64,000 bases of DNA from CALCNS01 sp937897315 (lineage in GTDB: Bacteria; Bacillota; JAAYKD01), in the NCBI GenBank assembly GCA_036744005.1, contig DAINOJ010000001.1, positions 1 through 64,000 of the forward strand, given 5' to 3'. A program made the translations under genes and the position numbers. Numbering within the stretch: position 1 is the first letter of the stretch; every line of letters begins with the position of its first letter. Below are positions 50,673-60,298 of this stretch, piece by piece. Below the pieces are notes generated by a model, which had not been told where the DNA came from, made no database searches, and saw only the letters and a program-made list of their open reading frames with translations.

Positions 50673-51194
50673 TTAGCTTTTGGTCTGATATGTGCTAACA
50701 ATTTCACCGAAATAGAGTACATGTCGTTCTAGTGGAAGTTCTGACGCATAAAAGCGTTGCTTTATATCGTCCGGCAAATCTTGTTCAGAGACCTCTGAGC
50801 TCCAGCGGCTTACACATTCGATTTGCAAAAAATCTCCTTGAATAACCGGAGTGGATTGAGCTTTGCCGGGAAGAGCAACCAGTTGCATTTCTTTAAACTT
50901 ATCGACGTCTTTTCCGGACTTCGTACCGCAATAAGCTAATGCTTTTTTTGACTCGGAGTTGGTGGGGATAGATACTGTAAAATCGGGATTCTTCTCTAGG
51001 AAAGAATGGGTGTGTCTGCTGTACCGTACCGCAGCAATAAAGAAAGGTTTATTCCAAAAGTAACCTATCGCTCCCCAGCCAATGGTCATGGTATTTAGCT
51101 GGCTTCCCTGACTGACGGTTAAAAAAGCACCGCCTTTGACAGAAAGTTGTTCCAATGCCAACCCGATGCTGGCTACATCTTGAAATGGTTTCAT
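50673..51194 (-). CDS. Flavin reductase-like FMN-binding protein
   Basis: A 173-residue FMN-binding split-barrel protein (KGGAFLTVSQGSQLNTMTIGWGAIGYFWNKPFFIAAVRYSRHTH, then FTVSIPT...LAYCGTKSGKDVDKF), typical of anaerobic-type flavin reductase or flavoredoxin proteins. Its ATG overlaps the purD stop by 4 bases, so it is the last gene of the purine operon. No purine step needs it; a redox or FMN-handling side role is possible, or simple co-location. Start ATG 51194 has AAGGAGTTTTCT upstream. Confidence 0.87.
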   Translation of the reverse strand: MKPFQDVASIGLALEQLSVKGGAFLTVSQGSQLNTMTIGWGAIGYFWNKPFFIAAVRYSRHTHSFLEKNPDFTVSIPTNSESKKALAYCGTKSGKDVDKFKEMQLVALPGKAQSTPVIQGDFLQIECVSRWSSEVSEQDLPDDIKQRFYASELPLERHVLYFGEIVSTYQTKS

Positions 51195-52459
51195 TTAGAA
51201 AACTCCTTTCGCTTACCGATATCTTTTCGAAAATGCATGCCGCTAAACGAAATCCCTTCGATAGCATGATAGATGCGATGTAAGGTAGAAGGTAAATCTG
51301 GTCCAGTGGCCGACACACCAAGAACACGACCGCCATGGGTAATCCACTCGCCTTGATCTATTTTGGTTCCTGCATGAAAAACAATTATATCTTCCGGTAG
51401 GGTGTCCAGTCCCTGGATAGGTAGCCCTTTGGGATACGGTCCCGGATAGCCGGGAGATGCCAGTAGTACACAAGCGGCGGCCTGTTTCTTCCAGATTATT
51501 TTCTCTTGCGACAACGTTCCTTTACAGCATGCTAAGAAAATATCGAGAATGTCGCTTTCCAATAACAACATTAAGGATTGCGTCTCAGGGTCTCCAAAGC
51601 GTGCATTAAATTCCAAAATCTTGGGTCCCTCTTGAGTGAGCATAAATCCGGTAAAAAGTGCTCCTTGGAAAGGAGTCCCTTCCATGCGCATTCCGTCTAA
51701 AACCGGTTGCAAAATCGTCTCACGAATTTCTTCCGCTTCGTCCCAAGACAAATAGGGTAGAGGTGAGACGGTTCCCATTCCGCCCGTGTTAGGGCCTAAG
51801 TCCCCATCGAAAACCTGTTTATGGTCTTCCACGGGTGGCATAATTTGCAGTGTTTGACCATCACAAAAAGCCAATAAGGAGAACTCTCTGCCCGTCAAAA
51901 ACTCTTCGATGACAATGGTTTCACCGGCTTTGCCAAATCGATGTTGGTTCATCATTTCATCGATGGCTTCCTCTGCTTCGGCAAAAGTGGCAGCAATGAC
52001 GACCCCTTTGCCCAAAGCCAGACCACTAGCTTTAATCACCGTAGGGTAATGAGATCTTTTTAAATACTCTTTTGCAGAATCGGCATCGGTAAAGACCTCC
52101 CAAGCAGCGGTGGGTAAATGATACTTTTGCATAAAATATTTGGCATATGCCTTCGACCATTCTAACTGCGCTGCGGCTTGAGAGGGTCCAAAAACAGCCA
52201 GCCCTTCTGCGCGTAATACATCGCTTAGACCATTGGCCAAGCAATCATCAGGGCCTATAACCACCAAATCGATTTGAAGTCGTTTGGCAGCCACACACAG
52301 CTCCTCTGAATGGTCAACAGAAATTGGCAGGCATTCTGCGATTTGAGCGATCCCATCGTTACCTGGTGCACAATACAATTTTCTGATACGTGGTGAAGCA
52401 GCCAACTTCCAGCATAAAGCATGTTCTCGGCCACCACTCCCAATAACCAATACCTTCAT
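51191..52459 (-). CDS. purD: Phosphoribosylamine-glycine ligase
   Basis: Second step of purine synthesis: joins glycine to 5-phosphoribosylamine with ATP. The 422-residue ATP-grasp protein shows VIGSGGREHALCWKLA, VIGPDDCLANGLSD, VIKASGLALGKGV, the metal and ATP segment EEFLTGREFSLLAFCDG, and GTVSPLPYL with EFNARFGDPETQ. The gene lies 13 bases after purH and overlaps the flavin reductase by 4. ATG 52459 follows TAGGAGGGAACACCTC. Confidence 0.96.
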   Translation of the reverse strand: MKVLVIGSGGREHALCWKLAASPRIRKLYCAPGNDGIAQIAECLPISVDHSEELCVAAKRLQIDLVVIGPDDCLANGLSDVLRAEGLAVFGPSQAAAQLEWSKAYAKYFMQKYHLPTAAWEVFTDADSAKEYLKRSHYPTVIKASGLALGKGVVIAATFAEAEEAIDEMMNQHRFGKAGETIVIEEFLTGREFSLLAFCDGQTLQIMPPVEDHKQVFDGDLGPNTGGMGTVSPLPYLSWDEAEEIRETILQPVLDGMRMEGTPFQGALFTGFMLTQEGPKILEFNARFGDPETQSLMLLLESDILDIFLACCKGTLSQEKIIWKKQAAACVLLASPGYPGPYPKGLPIQGLDTLPEDIIVFHAGTKIDQGEWITHGGRVLGVSATGPDLPSTLHRIYHAIEGISFSGMHFRKDIGKRKEFSK

Positions 52460-52472
52460 GAGGTGTTCCCTC

Positions 52473-54038
52473 CTAGTGTTTGAAATGTCGTTCAGGGCTG
52501 AGCATCACCATAATACCGGCAGACCGAGCGGCATCTAAAACCTCCTGTTGGCGCTGTGCCCCACTGGGTTCAATGATCAGTGCAATACCTGCATCACGAG
52601 CAGCTTCCACACTATCTGCAAAAGGGAAGAACGCGTCGGAAGCCAGCACAGCCCCTCTTGCTCGTTCACCTGCCTGACGAAGCGCATGGCGGGTTGAATC
52701 GATACGATTCATCTGACCCGCACCGATGCCTAAGGAAACGCCGTCTTTGACGACAACGATGGCATTGGACTTGACGTGCTTGACCAATGTCCAGGCAAAC
52801 TCAGCATCGGACAGCAACCCTTCATGGGGAGTCGGACCTGCTCCAATGCTCCAGGATGAGGAGTCGGCGGGAACTTGATCGGTGGATTGCACCAGCAAGC
52901 CCCCTTTGATATGTTTCAATTGATACTCTGTTTTTACCGCTTCCGTATGCATTTCACCAACAACCAGTAAACGAAGATTTGCCTTTTTGGCCAATATTTC
53001 TCGAGCATCGGCATCGAAATCCGGTGCAATGATGACTTCTAGGAAAAGTTTTACCAATAAACGAGCCGTTTCTGCATCGACGATACGGTTTAAAGCTACG
53101 ATTCCACCATATATGGAAACCGGATCCGCATCATGACAACGTTGAAACGCTTCTGCTAAGGTAGATCCATAAGCAGCACCGCATGGATTGGTGTGTTTCA
53201 CAGCAACCGCAGCCGGACCCTTACGGAAATCCAGAATCATTTCCAGAGCGGCGTTTCCGTCGTTTAAATTGTTAAACGATAATTCTTTACCCTGCAATTG
53301 TTCGGCATGCAATAAACTAATGCCCTGATAAAGGGGTTGGCGATAGACCGCAGCTTTTTGATGAGGGTTTTCACCGTAACGTAACGATTGTTGCATCGTG
53401 GCGGAAAAGGAAATTTCTTTGGGGAAGGAGAGAACATTCTCTTGCAGCTGTTCACCCATCCATTCGGATATGGCACTATCATAAGCAGCAGTGTGTCGAT
53501 ATGCTTTTAGAGCCCATTTCTTTCTTTGCATCTCGCTGGGCTGGCCTTCTTTTTCGATGGCGTCAATGAGAACAGTGTAATCGTTGGGGTCTACAACCAC
53601 CGTCACAAAAGCGTGGTTCTTCGCTGCACTGCGCACCATGGAAGGACCGCCAATATCGATGTTCTCAATCGCCTCGGCCCATGTGACATGTGGCTTCAAA
53701 ACGGTCTGTATAAAGGGATACAGATTGACCACAACCAAGTCAATGTCAACAATTCCATGCTTTGCCATCGCTTCACGGTCCTCAGGGTGGTCTCTACGAT
53801 TTAACAAACCTCCATGAACTTTGGGGTGCAATGTTTTTACCCTGCCGTCCATCATTTCCGGGAAACCGGTTAAATCATCTATGGCTCGAACCGGAATGCC
53901 GGCAGATAGTAGCACCTTCGCCGTTCCCCCTGTTGAGATGATTTCTACTCCTTTGGCGTGCAAAATTTTTGCTAAATCGACCAATCCTCGTTTATCGGAA
54001 ACGCTCAATAATGCCCTTTTTATCTTCAAGTTGATCAA
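52473..54038 (-). CDS. purH: Bifunctional AICAR transformylase / IMP cyclohydrolase
   Basis: Performs the last two steps to IMP: formylation of AICAR with 10-formyl-tetrahydrofolate and ring closure. The 521-residue protein has the MGS-fold cyclohydrolase (RALLSVSDKRGLVDLAKIL, EIISTGGTAKVL, DGRVKTLHPKVHGGLL) followed by the transformylase (LRYGENPHQKAA, NNLNDGNAALEMILDF, VKHTNPCGAA, VKSNAIVVV, ASDAFFPFADS). It overlaps purN by 4 bases and purD follows. Start codon is TTG-like context around ATG 54038 with AAAGGATTGATC upstream. Confidence 0.96.
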   Translation of the reverse strand: MINLKIKRALLSVSDKRGLVDLAKILHAKGVEIISTGGTAKVLLSAGIPVRAIDDLTGFPEMMDGRVKTLHPKVHGGLLNRRDHPEDREAMAKHGIVDIDLVVVNLYPFIQTVLKPHVTWAEAIENIDIGGPSMVRSAAKNHAFVTVVVDPNDYTVLIDAIEKEGQPSEMQRKKWALKAYRHTAAYDSAISEWMGEQLQENVLSFPKEISFSATMQQSLRYGENPHQKAAVYRQPLYQGISLLHAEQLQGKELSFNNLNDGNAALEMILDFRKGPAAVAVKHTNPCGAAYGSTLAEAFQRCHDADPVSIYGGIVALNRIVDAETARLLVKLFLEVIIAPDFDADAREILAKKANLRLLVVGEMHTEAVKTEYQLKHIKGGLLVQSTDQVPADSSSWSIGAGPTPHEGLLSDAEFAWTLVKHVKSNAIVVVKDGVSLGIGAGQMNRIDSTRHALRQAGERARGAVLASDAFFPFADSVEAARDAGIALIIEPSGAQRQQEVLDAARSAGIMVMLSPERHFKH

Positions 54039-54670
54039 TCCTTTCTGAGTATACGAACCCTATCTCCTAGGACTTGTAGCCGGTTTTCCCCAAACAAGCG
54101 CAATGCTTCTGGGTAAGCGACTTTTTCTGCACTCATTACCCGCTCAGCCAAAGTATCTTCCGTATCATCCTCCAAGACAGGAACTGCTTTTTGGATAATG
54201 ATGGGTCCGGTATCCTTACCTTCATCTACAAACATCACAGTACAGCCACTGATCTTCACACCATGAGCCAAGGCCATACGATGCACCTTCGTTCCATAAG
54301 CACCTTGTCCGCCGAAAGCCGGGAGTAAAGAGGGGTGGATATTCAAAATCCTGTTCCGATAATTGCGGCAAAAAGATGCACTTAGAAAAGATAGAAACCC
54401 ACACAGGACAATGACATCGATGTCATAAGGGATTAAAACTTTTTCAATGGCAGAACTAAAAGCATCAATGTTTTCTGCAAACTGCTTTCGCGGGATGACC
54501 ACCGAGGGGATACCGTATTTCTTTGCACGTTCTAAGACAGGAATATTGGGGCGACTGGCAATCACAACGGTAATTTCAGCATCCAATTCCTTTGATTCAA
54601 TCGCATCAAGTATGCTTTGTAAGTTACTCCCTGATCCGGATGCGAAGGCGGCGATTCGCAAGTGTTTCAT
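54035..54670 (-). CDS. purN: Phosphoribosylglycinamide formyltransferase
   Basis: Third step of purine synthesis: formyl transfer from 10-formyl-tetrahydrofolate to GAR. The 211-residue protein has ASGSGSNLQSILDAI, the catalytic Asn-His-Asp set in NIHPSLLPAFGGQGAYG, the HGVKISGCTVMFVDEGKDTGPII segment, and the folate-loop Asp. It is the folate type, so no PurT (formate/ATP) is needed. Overlap of 4 bases with both purM and purH indicates coupled translation. Confidence 0.96.
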   Translation of the reverse strand: MKHLRIAAFASGSGSNLQSILDAIESKELDAEITVVIASRPNIPVLERAKKYGIPSVVIPRKQFAENIDAFSSAIEKVLIPYDIDVIVLCGFLSFLSASFCRNYRNRILNIHPSLLPAFGGQGAYGTKVHRMALAHGVKISGCTVMFVDEGKDTGPIIIQKAVPVLEDDTEDTLAERVMSAEKVAYPEALRLFGENRLQVLGDRVRILRKD

Positions 54671-55719
54671 GCCGGATCCGCCTCCGAGAAGCGAACCTTA
54701 CGGTTACCCCTTTCAACATGCCCCACATGATAAACCGTTTCCCCTTGACTCTTCAGTTCTTCCATGATGAGTGGTGCGACCTCTGGTTGAACAAAGAGCA
54801 TGAAGCCGATACCCATGTTAAAGGTTCGGAACATTTCGTATTCCTCGACATTGCCTTGCGCTTGAAGCCATTGAAAAACAGGTAGAATCGGCCAAGAATT
54901 TTTGTAGATGACAGCGTCAAAGCCTTCTGGTAAAACTCTGGGGATATTTTCCCAAAAACCACCACCGGTAAGGTGGACCATTCCTTCAATGGCAAATTGT
55001 TCTAGCAAGGTAGATATGGTCTTGACATAGATACGGGTCGGCTCTAAGAATACCTGACCCCAGGTGCGTGAGTCTAAATCTGAAGGTTGGTTCAAATCAA
55101 TTCCGGATTGCTTGATAATTCGGCGTACCAAAGAAAACCCATTGGAGTGAACTCCGCTGGAGGGTAAGCCTAAAATCCAGTCCCCGGCACGAATCGTTCT
55201 GCCATCGATGAGTTTAGCTTCATCCGCCAATCCTACCGCAAATCCAGCTAAATCGTATTCTCCAACCGAATAGAACCCCGGCATTTCCGCGGTTTCTCCT
55301 CCAATCAAAGCACAGCCCGCCATGCTGCAACCATCGGCGATTCCTCCGACAACCGTAGCGACTTGTTCCGGGTCAATTTTCCCACAAGCATAGTAATCTA
55401 AGAAAAACAAGGGTTCTGCACCCTGTACCAAGATATCGTTGACGCACATCGCTACTAAATCCTGTCCGACCGTGTGATGAACTCCCGTTTCAAAAGCCAG
55501 CTTTAATTTTGTGCCCACTCCATCGGTGCCGGAAACCAGGACTGGTTGTTCCATGTTGCGTTTAGGTAAACGAAAACATCCGGCAAACCCACCCAAGTCA
55601 CCCATAACTTCTGGACGGAAGGTGGATCGGACTTTTTCTTTCATGAGCTCAACGGCACGATTGCCGGCATCGACATCGACTCCGGCATCAGCATATCGCA
55701 ATACTTCTTTCTTTTCCAT
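54667..55719 (-). CDS. purM: Phosphoribosylformylglycinamidine cyclo-ligase
   Basis: Fifth step: closes the imidazole ring to AIR using ATP. The 350-residue product of the PurM/PurL/SelD superfamily shows YADAGVDVDAGNRAVELMK, DLGGFAGCF, SGTDGVGTKLKLAF, GQDLVAMCVNDILVQGAEPLFFLDYYA and GGGFWENIPRVLPEG. ATG 55719 has TAAGGAGCTAAGAAC upstream; the stop overlaps purN by 4 bases. purF ends 12 bases upstream. Confidence 0.96.
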   Translation of the reverse strand: MEKKEVLRYADAGVDVDAGNRAVELMKEKVRSTFRPEVMGDLGGFAGCFRLPKRNMEQPVLVSGTDGVGTKLKLAFETGVHHTVGQDLVAMCVNDILVQGAEPLFFLDYYACGKIDPEQVATVVGGIADGCSMAGCALIGGETAEMPGFYSVGEYDLAGFAVGLADEAKLIDGRTIRAGDWILGLPSSGVHSNGFSLVRRIIKQSGIDLNQPSDLDSRTWGQVFLEPTRIYVKTISTLLEQFAIEGMVHLTGGGFWENIPRVLPEGFDAVIYKNSWPILPVFQWLQAQGNVEEYEMFRTFNMGIGFMLFVQPEVAPLIMEELKSQGETVYHVGHVERGNRKVRFSEADPA

Positions 55720-55731
55720 GTTCTTAGCTCC

Positions 55732-57141
55732 TTACAAATGCATGTTCGGGATACGAACCGGATAATCTCCGTCAAAACATCCCACACAAATCGGTATACC
55801 GCGATCGGCCAGAATTTTAACCAGAGAAGGTTGCTGTAAATAATATAAGCTATCGGCTCCGATGATTTTGCAGGTTTCCTCAATGCTGTAATTAGCTGCA
55901 ATCAGTTCACCCCTTGCAGAGGTGTCGATCCCAAAATAACAAGGGAATCGGTAAGGGGGAGATGAGATTCGCACATGAACTTCTTTCGCACCCACTTCTT
56001 TCAAGAGCTTGATAATATGGCTGGTGGTGGTGCCCCGAACAATGGAGTCATCGACTAACACGACACGTTTCCCTTCCACGATGCTTCGTACAGGATTCAA
56101 TTTGAGCCGAACGGCGATTTCTCGCAGCTCTTGTGTCGGTTTAATAAATGTTCTACCCATGTAGCGGTTTTTGATTAATCCCATCTCATAAGGAATTCCG
56201 CTCGCCTCTGCATATCCAATTGCTGCCGATATGCTGCTATCTGGAACACCGGTCACCAAATCGGCTTCTACCGGTGCTTCCAAAGCTAATTGCTTTCCTA
56301 AGACTTTGCGTACTGCATGAATGTTGCTGCCATACATGGTAGTATCGGGTCTGGCGAAATAGATATATTCGAAGGCACAAAGATTGTGACGACCGGCAGG
56401 TGCAGCATGAAAACTCCTGATGCCGTTATGATCAATGGAGATCCCTTCACCGGGTTCGATTTCACGGAGGAAGGTTGCATCGATGGTATCGAAAGCACAG
56501 CTTTCACTGGCTACCACGTAATGGTCACCCAACCGTCCTAAAGCCAGAGGACGAATCCCGTTGGGGTCTCGCATGGCGATCATTTTGTCAGCCGTCAAGA
56601 ACAAGATAGCATAACCACCACGTATCCGTTGTGCTGCTTCGGTTAGTGCTGTCTCCAACCCATCAAAACTACTTCTAGCGATCAAATGTGCGAAGACTTC
56701 ACTGTCAATGGTCGATTGAAAGATGGAACCCTTTTGTTCCAATTCCAATCGCAGTTCATTGGAGTTCACTAAATTACCGTTATGAGCTAATGCTAATTGG
56801 CCACCTTTATACTGAATGAGAAGCGGTTGAGAATTCAACAAAGAAGTACCACCACTGGTTGGATAACGAACATGACCTATGGCGGCATAACCGGTTTCGT
56901 TGAGCAAGGGACTATTCTCAAACACATCGGTGACCAATCCCATACCTTTGTGTAAAGTCAGTCCATCTTGATTTGCCAAGACAATGCCGGCACTTTCCTG
57001 ACCACGATGTTGTAATGAAACTAAACCAAAGTAAGTATGAAGGGCTACCGGTTTTCCGGGAGCCCAAATACCAAAGATGCCACATGCCTCTTCCGGCTGG
57101 TCCGCTGGAAGGCGTGAATTTAATGTTTGCTCAATGTGCAA
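55732..57141 (-). CDS. purF: Amidophosphoribosyltransferase
   Basis: Committed first step: makes 5-phosphoribosylamine from PRPP and glutamine. The 469-residue precursor begins with a propeptide of about 19 residues before the glutaminase Cys20 (EEACGIFGIWAPG), then GHVRYPTSG, the phosphoribosyltransferase motif RVVLVDDSIVRGTT and cysteines near the C-terminus (CVGCFDGDYPV) of the Fe-S form seen in Bacillus (also VCAFEYIYFARPD). Start TTG 57141 lies seven bases after GGAAGGAGG; the frame continues upstream inside purL, so the gene overlaps purL by 22 bases. Confidence 0.96.
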   Translation of the reverse strand: MHIEQTLNSRLPADQPEEACGIFGIWAPGKPVALHTYFGLVSLQHRGQESAGIVLANQDGLTLHKGMGLVTDVFENSPLLNETGYAAIGHVRYPTSGGTSLLNSQPLLIQYKGGQLALAHNGNLVNSNELRLELEQKGSIFQSTIDSEVFAHLIARSSFDGLETALTEAAQRIRGGYAILFLTADKMIAMRDPNGIRPLALGRLGDHYVVASESCAFDTIDATFLREIEPGEGISIDHNGIRSFHAAPAGRHNLCAFEYIYFARPDTTMYGSNIHAVRKVLGKQLALEAPVEADLVTGVPDSSISAAIGYAEASGIPYEMGLIKNRYMGRTFIKPTQELREIAVRLKLNPVRSIVEGKRVVLVDDSIVRGTTTSHIIKLLKEVGAKEVHVRISSPPYRFPCYFGIDTSARGELIAANYSIEETCKIIGADSLYYLQQPSLVKILADRGIPICVGCFDGDYPVRIPNMHL

Positions 57142-59330
57142 GGAAGTGCCTCCTTCCAGAGACGATGTAACTCGTCGCAAGCCACTTGAATTTTGATTTC
57201 GCCTTGTTGACGTATGATAATTCGTTCTCCCGATACTGTACCTAGGTATTGAACGGGAACTTGATGTGTTGAAGTGAATGTAGTCCATTGAGCTTCTTTC
57301 TCCTCAGGAATGGAGACCACGATTCTGGATTGACCTTCGCCGAAGAACAGCACATCGCTTCTTAATGCATCCGGTAAATCCACATCGATGCCTAGATGAC
57401 CGGTAATCGCCATTTCGGATAATGCGACGGCTAATCCACCTTCTGAGCAATCATGTGCCGCATTAACAAAACCTTGACGAATCCCGTTCAGAACCAAGTT
57501 CTGTACGGATTTTTCAGCATCTAGATTCAACTTAGGTGTTTTGCCGGTGTTGAGACCGTGCATATGACTTAAATATTCACTGGCACCCAGTTCATCAGTA
57601 TTGATACCAACTAAATATAGACGGTCTGCTTCTTGTTTTAAGGACAAAGTTGTGGCATGGGTGATGTCTGTTAGTAAACCCATCATTCCTACTGTAGGAG
57701 TAGGGTAGACGGCTCCATTTTGGTTTTCGTTGTAGAAGGAAACATTACCGCCAGTTACCGGGGTTTCCAAAGCTCTGCAGCTTTCAGCCATACCTTCTAC
57801 TGCTTCACGGAAGGTGTAAAAAACCTCTGGCTTTTCGGGATTGCCAAAATTCAGGCAATTGGTAATCGCCATGGGTTCTGCTCCACTGCAAACTACGTTG
57901 CGTGCTGCTTCGGCTACGGCAATTTTACCACCTTCGCGTGGGTTCAAATAAACATAACGACTGTTGCAATCGAGAGACATGGCCAAGCCTTTTTGAGTCC
58001 CTTTTATTCTCAGCACAGCAGCATCACTGCCGGGACGAATTACTGTGGAAGTGCGAACCATGTGATCATAATGACGATACACCCATTCTTTGGAACAGAT
58101 GTTGGGGGAGGTCATCATGCTTTTTAGGGTCTCTGAGTAGTCATTGGGTTCCGCTAAAGAGAAAGGATTGAAGACTTCTGTTTCGCTTAAGTAAGCCGGC
58201 TTGAGAGATTCTTTGTGATACACCGGCGCATCATCCGTTAGGGCAGAGGCAGGAATATGTGCAACAATGGTACCATGTTCCCGAACTGTAACATAACCAT
58301 CATTGGTGACATGACCGATCACTGCTGCTTCAAGACCCCATTTGTCAAAAATCTTAGTCACTTCGGATTCTCGACCTTTTTCTACCACTACGAGCATGCG
58401 CTCCTGAGACTCGGACAATAGGATTTCATAAGGTGTCATGCCTTTTTCGCGTTGAGGTACTAAGGCAACATCGTAATCGATGCCACTATGTCCACGAGCG
58501 GCCATTTCGCAACTGGAAGAAGTGATTCCGGCTGCTCCCATATCCTGAATACCGACCACGGCATCCGTTTCCATGAGTTCCAAGCAAGCCTCCAAGAGTA
58601 GCTTCTCCATGAAGGGATCCCCCACTTGTACGGCAGGACGCTTGTTCTCCGACTCCTCACTCAATTCTTCACTGGCAAAAGTCGCCCCATGAATGCCATC
58701 GCGTCCGGTTCGCGCACCGACAGCCATGACCGGATTACCCACCCCTTTGGCGATTCCTTTATGAATTCTCCCGTTTTCGATTAAACCCACACACATGGCA
58801 TTGACCAAAGGATTGCCGTTATAGGATTCATTGAACCAAGTTTCACCGCCTACGGTTGGAATGCCCATACAGTTACCATATGCTGCGATCCCATCGACAA
58901 CACCATTTAATAGGTAACGAACACGAGCTTGTTCTAAATTGCCAAAACGCAAGGAGTTTAGACAAGCAATAGGCCTAGCCCCCATCGTGAACACGTCACG
59001 TATGATACCTCCGACTCCGGTTGCTGCCCCCTGAAAGGGTTCTATAGCGGATGGATGGTTGTGACTTTCCACTTTAAAAGCAATCGCTTGACCGTCTCCG
59101 ATATCAATGACTCCTGCGTTTTCACCGGGCCCTTGCAAGACCCTTTTCCCGGTGGTGGGGAAAAGGCGCAAGACGGGTTTTGAGTTCTTGTAAGAACAAT
59201 GTTCGCTCCACATCGCTGAAAACATTCCCAACTCAGGTAGAGTGGGTTCTCGTTTTAAAATGGATAGGATTTTTTCATATTCTTGGTCCGAAAGACCCAT
59301 TTCTTGCCAAGGTGTTTTGATCCTTTTCAT
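57120..59330 (-). CDS. purL: Phosphoribosylformylglycinamidine synthase subunit PurL
   Basis: Synthetase subunit of the three-part PurS-PurL-PurQ enzyme (fourth step). The 736-residue protein is the small type without a glutaminase domain. MWSEHCSYKNSKPVL, FKVESHNHPSAIEPFQGAATGVGGIIRDVF, ALMxLDxNSRYVYLNPREGG, and GGNVSFYNENQ mark the paired AIRS-type halves. It starts 4 bases inside purQ and its last 22 bases overlap purF. purQ and purS, the needed partners, sit directly upstream. Confidence 0.96.
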   Translation of the reverse strand: MKRIKTPWQEMGLSDQEYEKILSILKREPTLPELGMFSAMWSEHCSYKNSKPVLRLFPTTGKRVLQGPGENAGVIDIGDGQAIAFKVESHNHPSAIEPFQGAATGVGGIIRDVFTMGARPIACLNSLRFGNLEQARVRYLLNGVVDGIAAYGNCMGIPTVGGETWFNESYNGNPLVNAMCVGLIENGRIHKGIAKGVGNPVMAVGARTGRDGIHGATFASEELSEESENKRPAVQVGDPFMEKLLLEACLELMETDAVVGIQDMGAAGITSSSCEMAARGHSGIDYDVALVPQREKGMTPYEILLSESQERMLVVVEKGRESEVTKIFDKWGLEAAVIGHVTNDGYVTVREHGTIVAHIPASALTDDAPVYHKESLKPAYLSETEVFNPFSLAEPNDYSETLKSMMTSPNICSKEWVYRHYDHMVRTSTVIRPGSDAAVLRIKGTQKGLAMSLDCNSRYVYLNPREGGKIAVAEAARNVVCSGAEPMAITNCLNFGNPEKPEVFYTFREAVEGMAESCRALETPVTGGNVSFYNENQNGAVYPTPTVGMMGLLTDITHATTLSLKQEADRLYLVGINTDELGASEYLSHMHGLNTGKTPKLNLDAEKSVQNLVLNGIRQGFVNAAHDCSEGGLAVALSEMAITGHLGIDVDLPDALRSDVLFFGEGQSRIVVSIPEEKEAQWTTFTSTHQVPVQYLGTVSGERIIIRQQGEIKIQVACDELHRLWKEALPCTLSKH

Positions 59331-60025
59331 ATCCGATCCCTCCAGGTTTTCAGCATCGATTCAAAAAGTGCTAGTCCGTCATTACCACCAAGGATGATTT
59401 CCGACAAACGTTCAGGATGAGGCATCATACCCAAGACATTACCTGCTTCATTGATAATGCCGGCAATATGGTTCATGGCACCATTGGGATTGCTTTCTTC
59501 CGTTAGATTCCCTTGTTCATCACAGTAACGGAAGACGACCCTGTTTTCGGATTCGAGCTTTTCAATGGTCTCAGGATCCGCATAGTAATTTCCTTCGGCA
59601 TGAGCAATGGGAATACGCAATACCTGATGTTTGGTATATAGATGGGTAAATTGGGTGAGGTTGTTTTCTACGCGGATGAAACGATCTTCACAGATAAATT
59701 GCAAACTGCGATTACGTAAAAGTACACCCGGAAGTAAACCGCATTCGGTCAGAATTTGAAATCCGTTGCAGATACCCAAGACCGGTTTTCCTGCTTTTGC
59801 ATGAGCAATAACAGCTTCCATTATTGGTGAGAAACGGGCAATGGCTCCACAACGCAAGTAATCACCATAGGAGAAGCCGCCGGGCAAAATCACGGCATCG
59901 AATTCACTTAAGTCGGTGTCTTTGTGCCAGACTGTGGTAACCGGTTCTTGTAAGACTTCCTTAATGACATGCACACAGTCCACTTCACAATTGGAACCGG
60001 GGAATAATATGACGGCAAACTTCAT
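59327..60025 (-). CDS. purQ: Phosphoribosylformylglycinamidine synthase subunit PurQ
   Basis: Glutaminase subunit giving ammonia to PurL. The 232-residue class I amidotransferase has the N-terminal FPGSNCEVDCVHV, oxyanion strand LPGGFSYGDYLRCGA, catalytic C86 in LGICNGFQIL, and the His-Glu pair late in the protein (GMMPHPERLSE). It overlaps purL by 4 bases and lies 2 bases after purS. ATG 60025 follows GGAGGTTTAGTC. Confidence 0.96.
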   Translation of the reverse strand: MKFAVILFPGSNCEVDCVHVIKEVLQEPVTTVWHKDTDLSEFDAVILPGGFSYGDYLRCGAIARFSPIMEAVIAHAKAGKPVLGICNGFQILTECGLLPGVLLRNRSLQFICEDRFIRVENNLTQFTHLYTKHQVLRIPIAHAEGNYYADPETIEKLESENRVVFRYCDEQGNLTEESNPNGAMNHIAGIINEAGNVLGMMPHPERLSEIILGGNDGLALFESMLKTWRDRI

Positions 60026-60027
60026 GA

Positions 60028-60279
60028 CTAAACCTCCGTAAGTGTCAGAGTATAATCCTCCATGACCGGATTGGTCAACAGAACCTGACAGAGTTCTCGA
60101 ACCAAGGCTTCTGCGGTGACGATGTCTTTGGCTTCCACGACAACTTCCATAAATTTTCCGATGCGGACCGAGTCTACAAAGGTATAATTCAAGGATTTTA
60201 ATGATTTCAGGGCGGCAGATCCTTGCGGATCGAGGATGCTGGGTCTTAAGGTAATGTTGATTGCGGCTTTGTATTTCAT
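60028..60279 (-). CDS. purS: Phosphoribosylformylglycinamidine synthase subunit PurS
   Basis: Small (83-residue) structural subunit that docks PurL and PurQ: INITLRPSILDPQGSAALKSLKSL and VRIGKFMEVVVEAKD are the family stretches. ATG 60279 is chosen, seven bases after GAGAGGAG; an in-frame TTG six bases further upstream is too close to that site. The gene lies between purB and purQ, the slot usually also holding purC, which is absent. Confidence 0.94.
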   Translation of the reverse strand: MKYKAAINITLRPSILDPQGSAALKSLKSLNYTFVDSVRIGKFMEVVVEAKDIVTAEALVRELCQVLLTNPVMEDYTLTLTEV

Positions 60280-60298
60280 GGTCAAACTCCTCTCGCTT

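Noticed and set aside
57142..57288. Extending purF upstream to 57288
   Set aside because: The added residues have no similarity to PurF, overlap purL by over 160 bases and lack a ribosome site; TTG 57141 after GGAAGGAGG fits.
57720..58127. A 135-codon plus-strand frame over purL
   Set aside because: It is antisense to conserved PurL sequence and has no ribosome site or recognisable domain.
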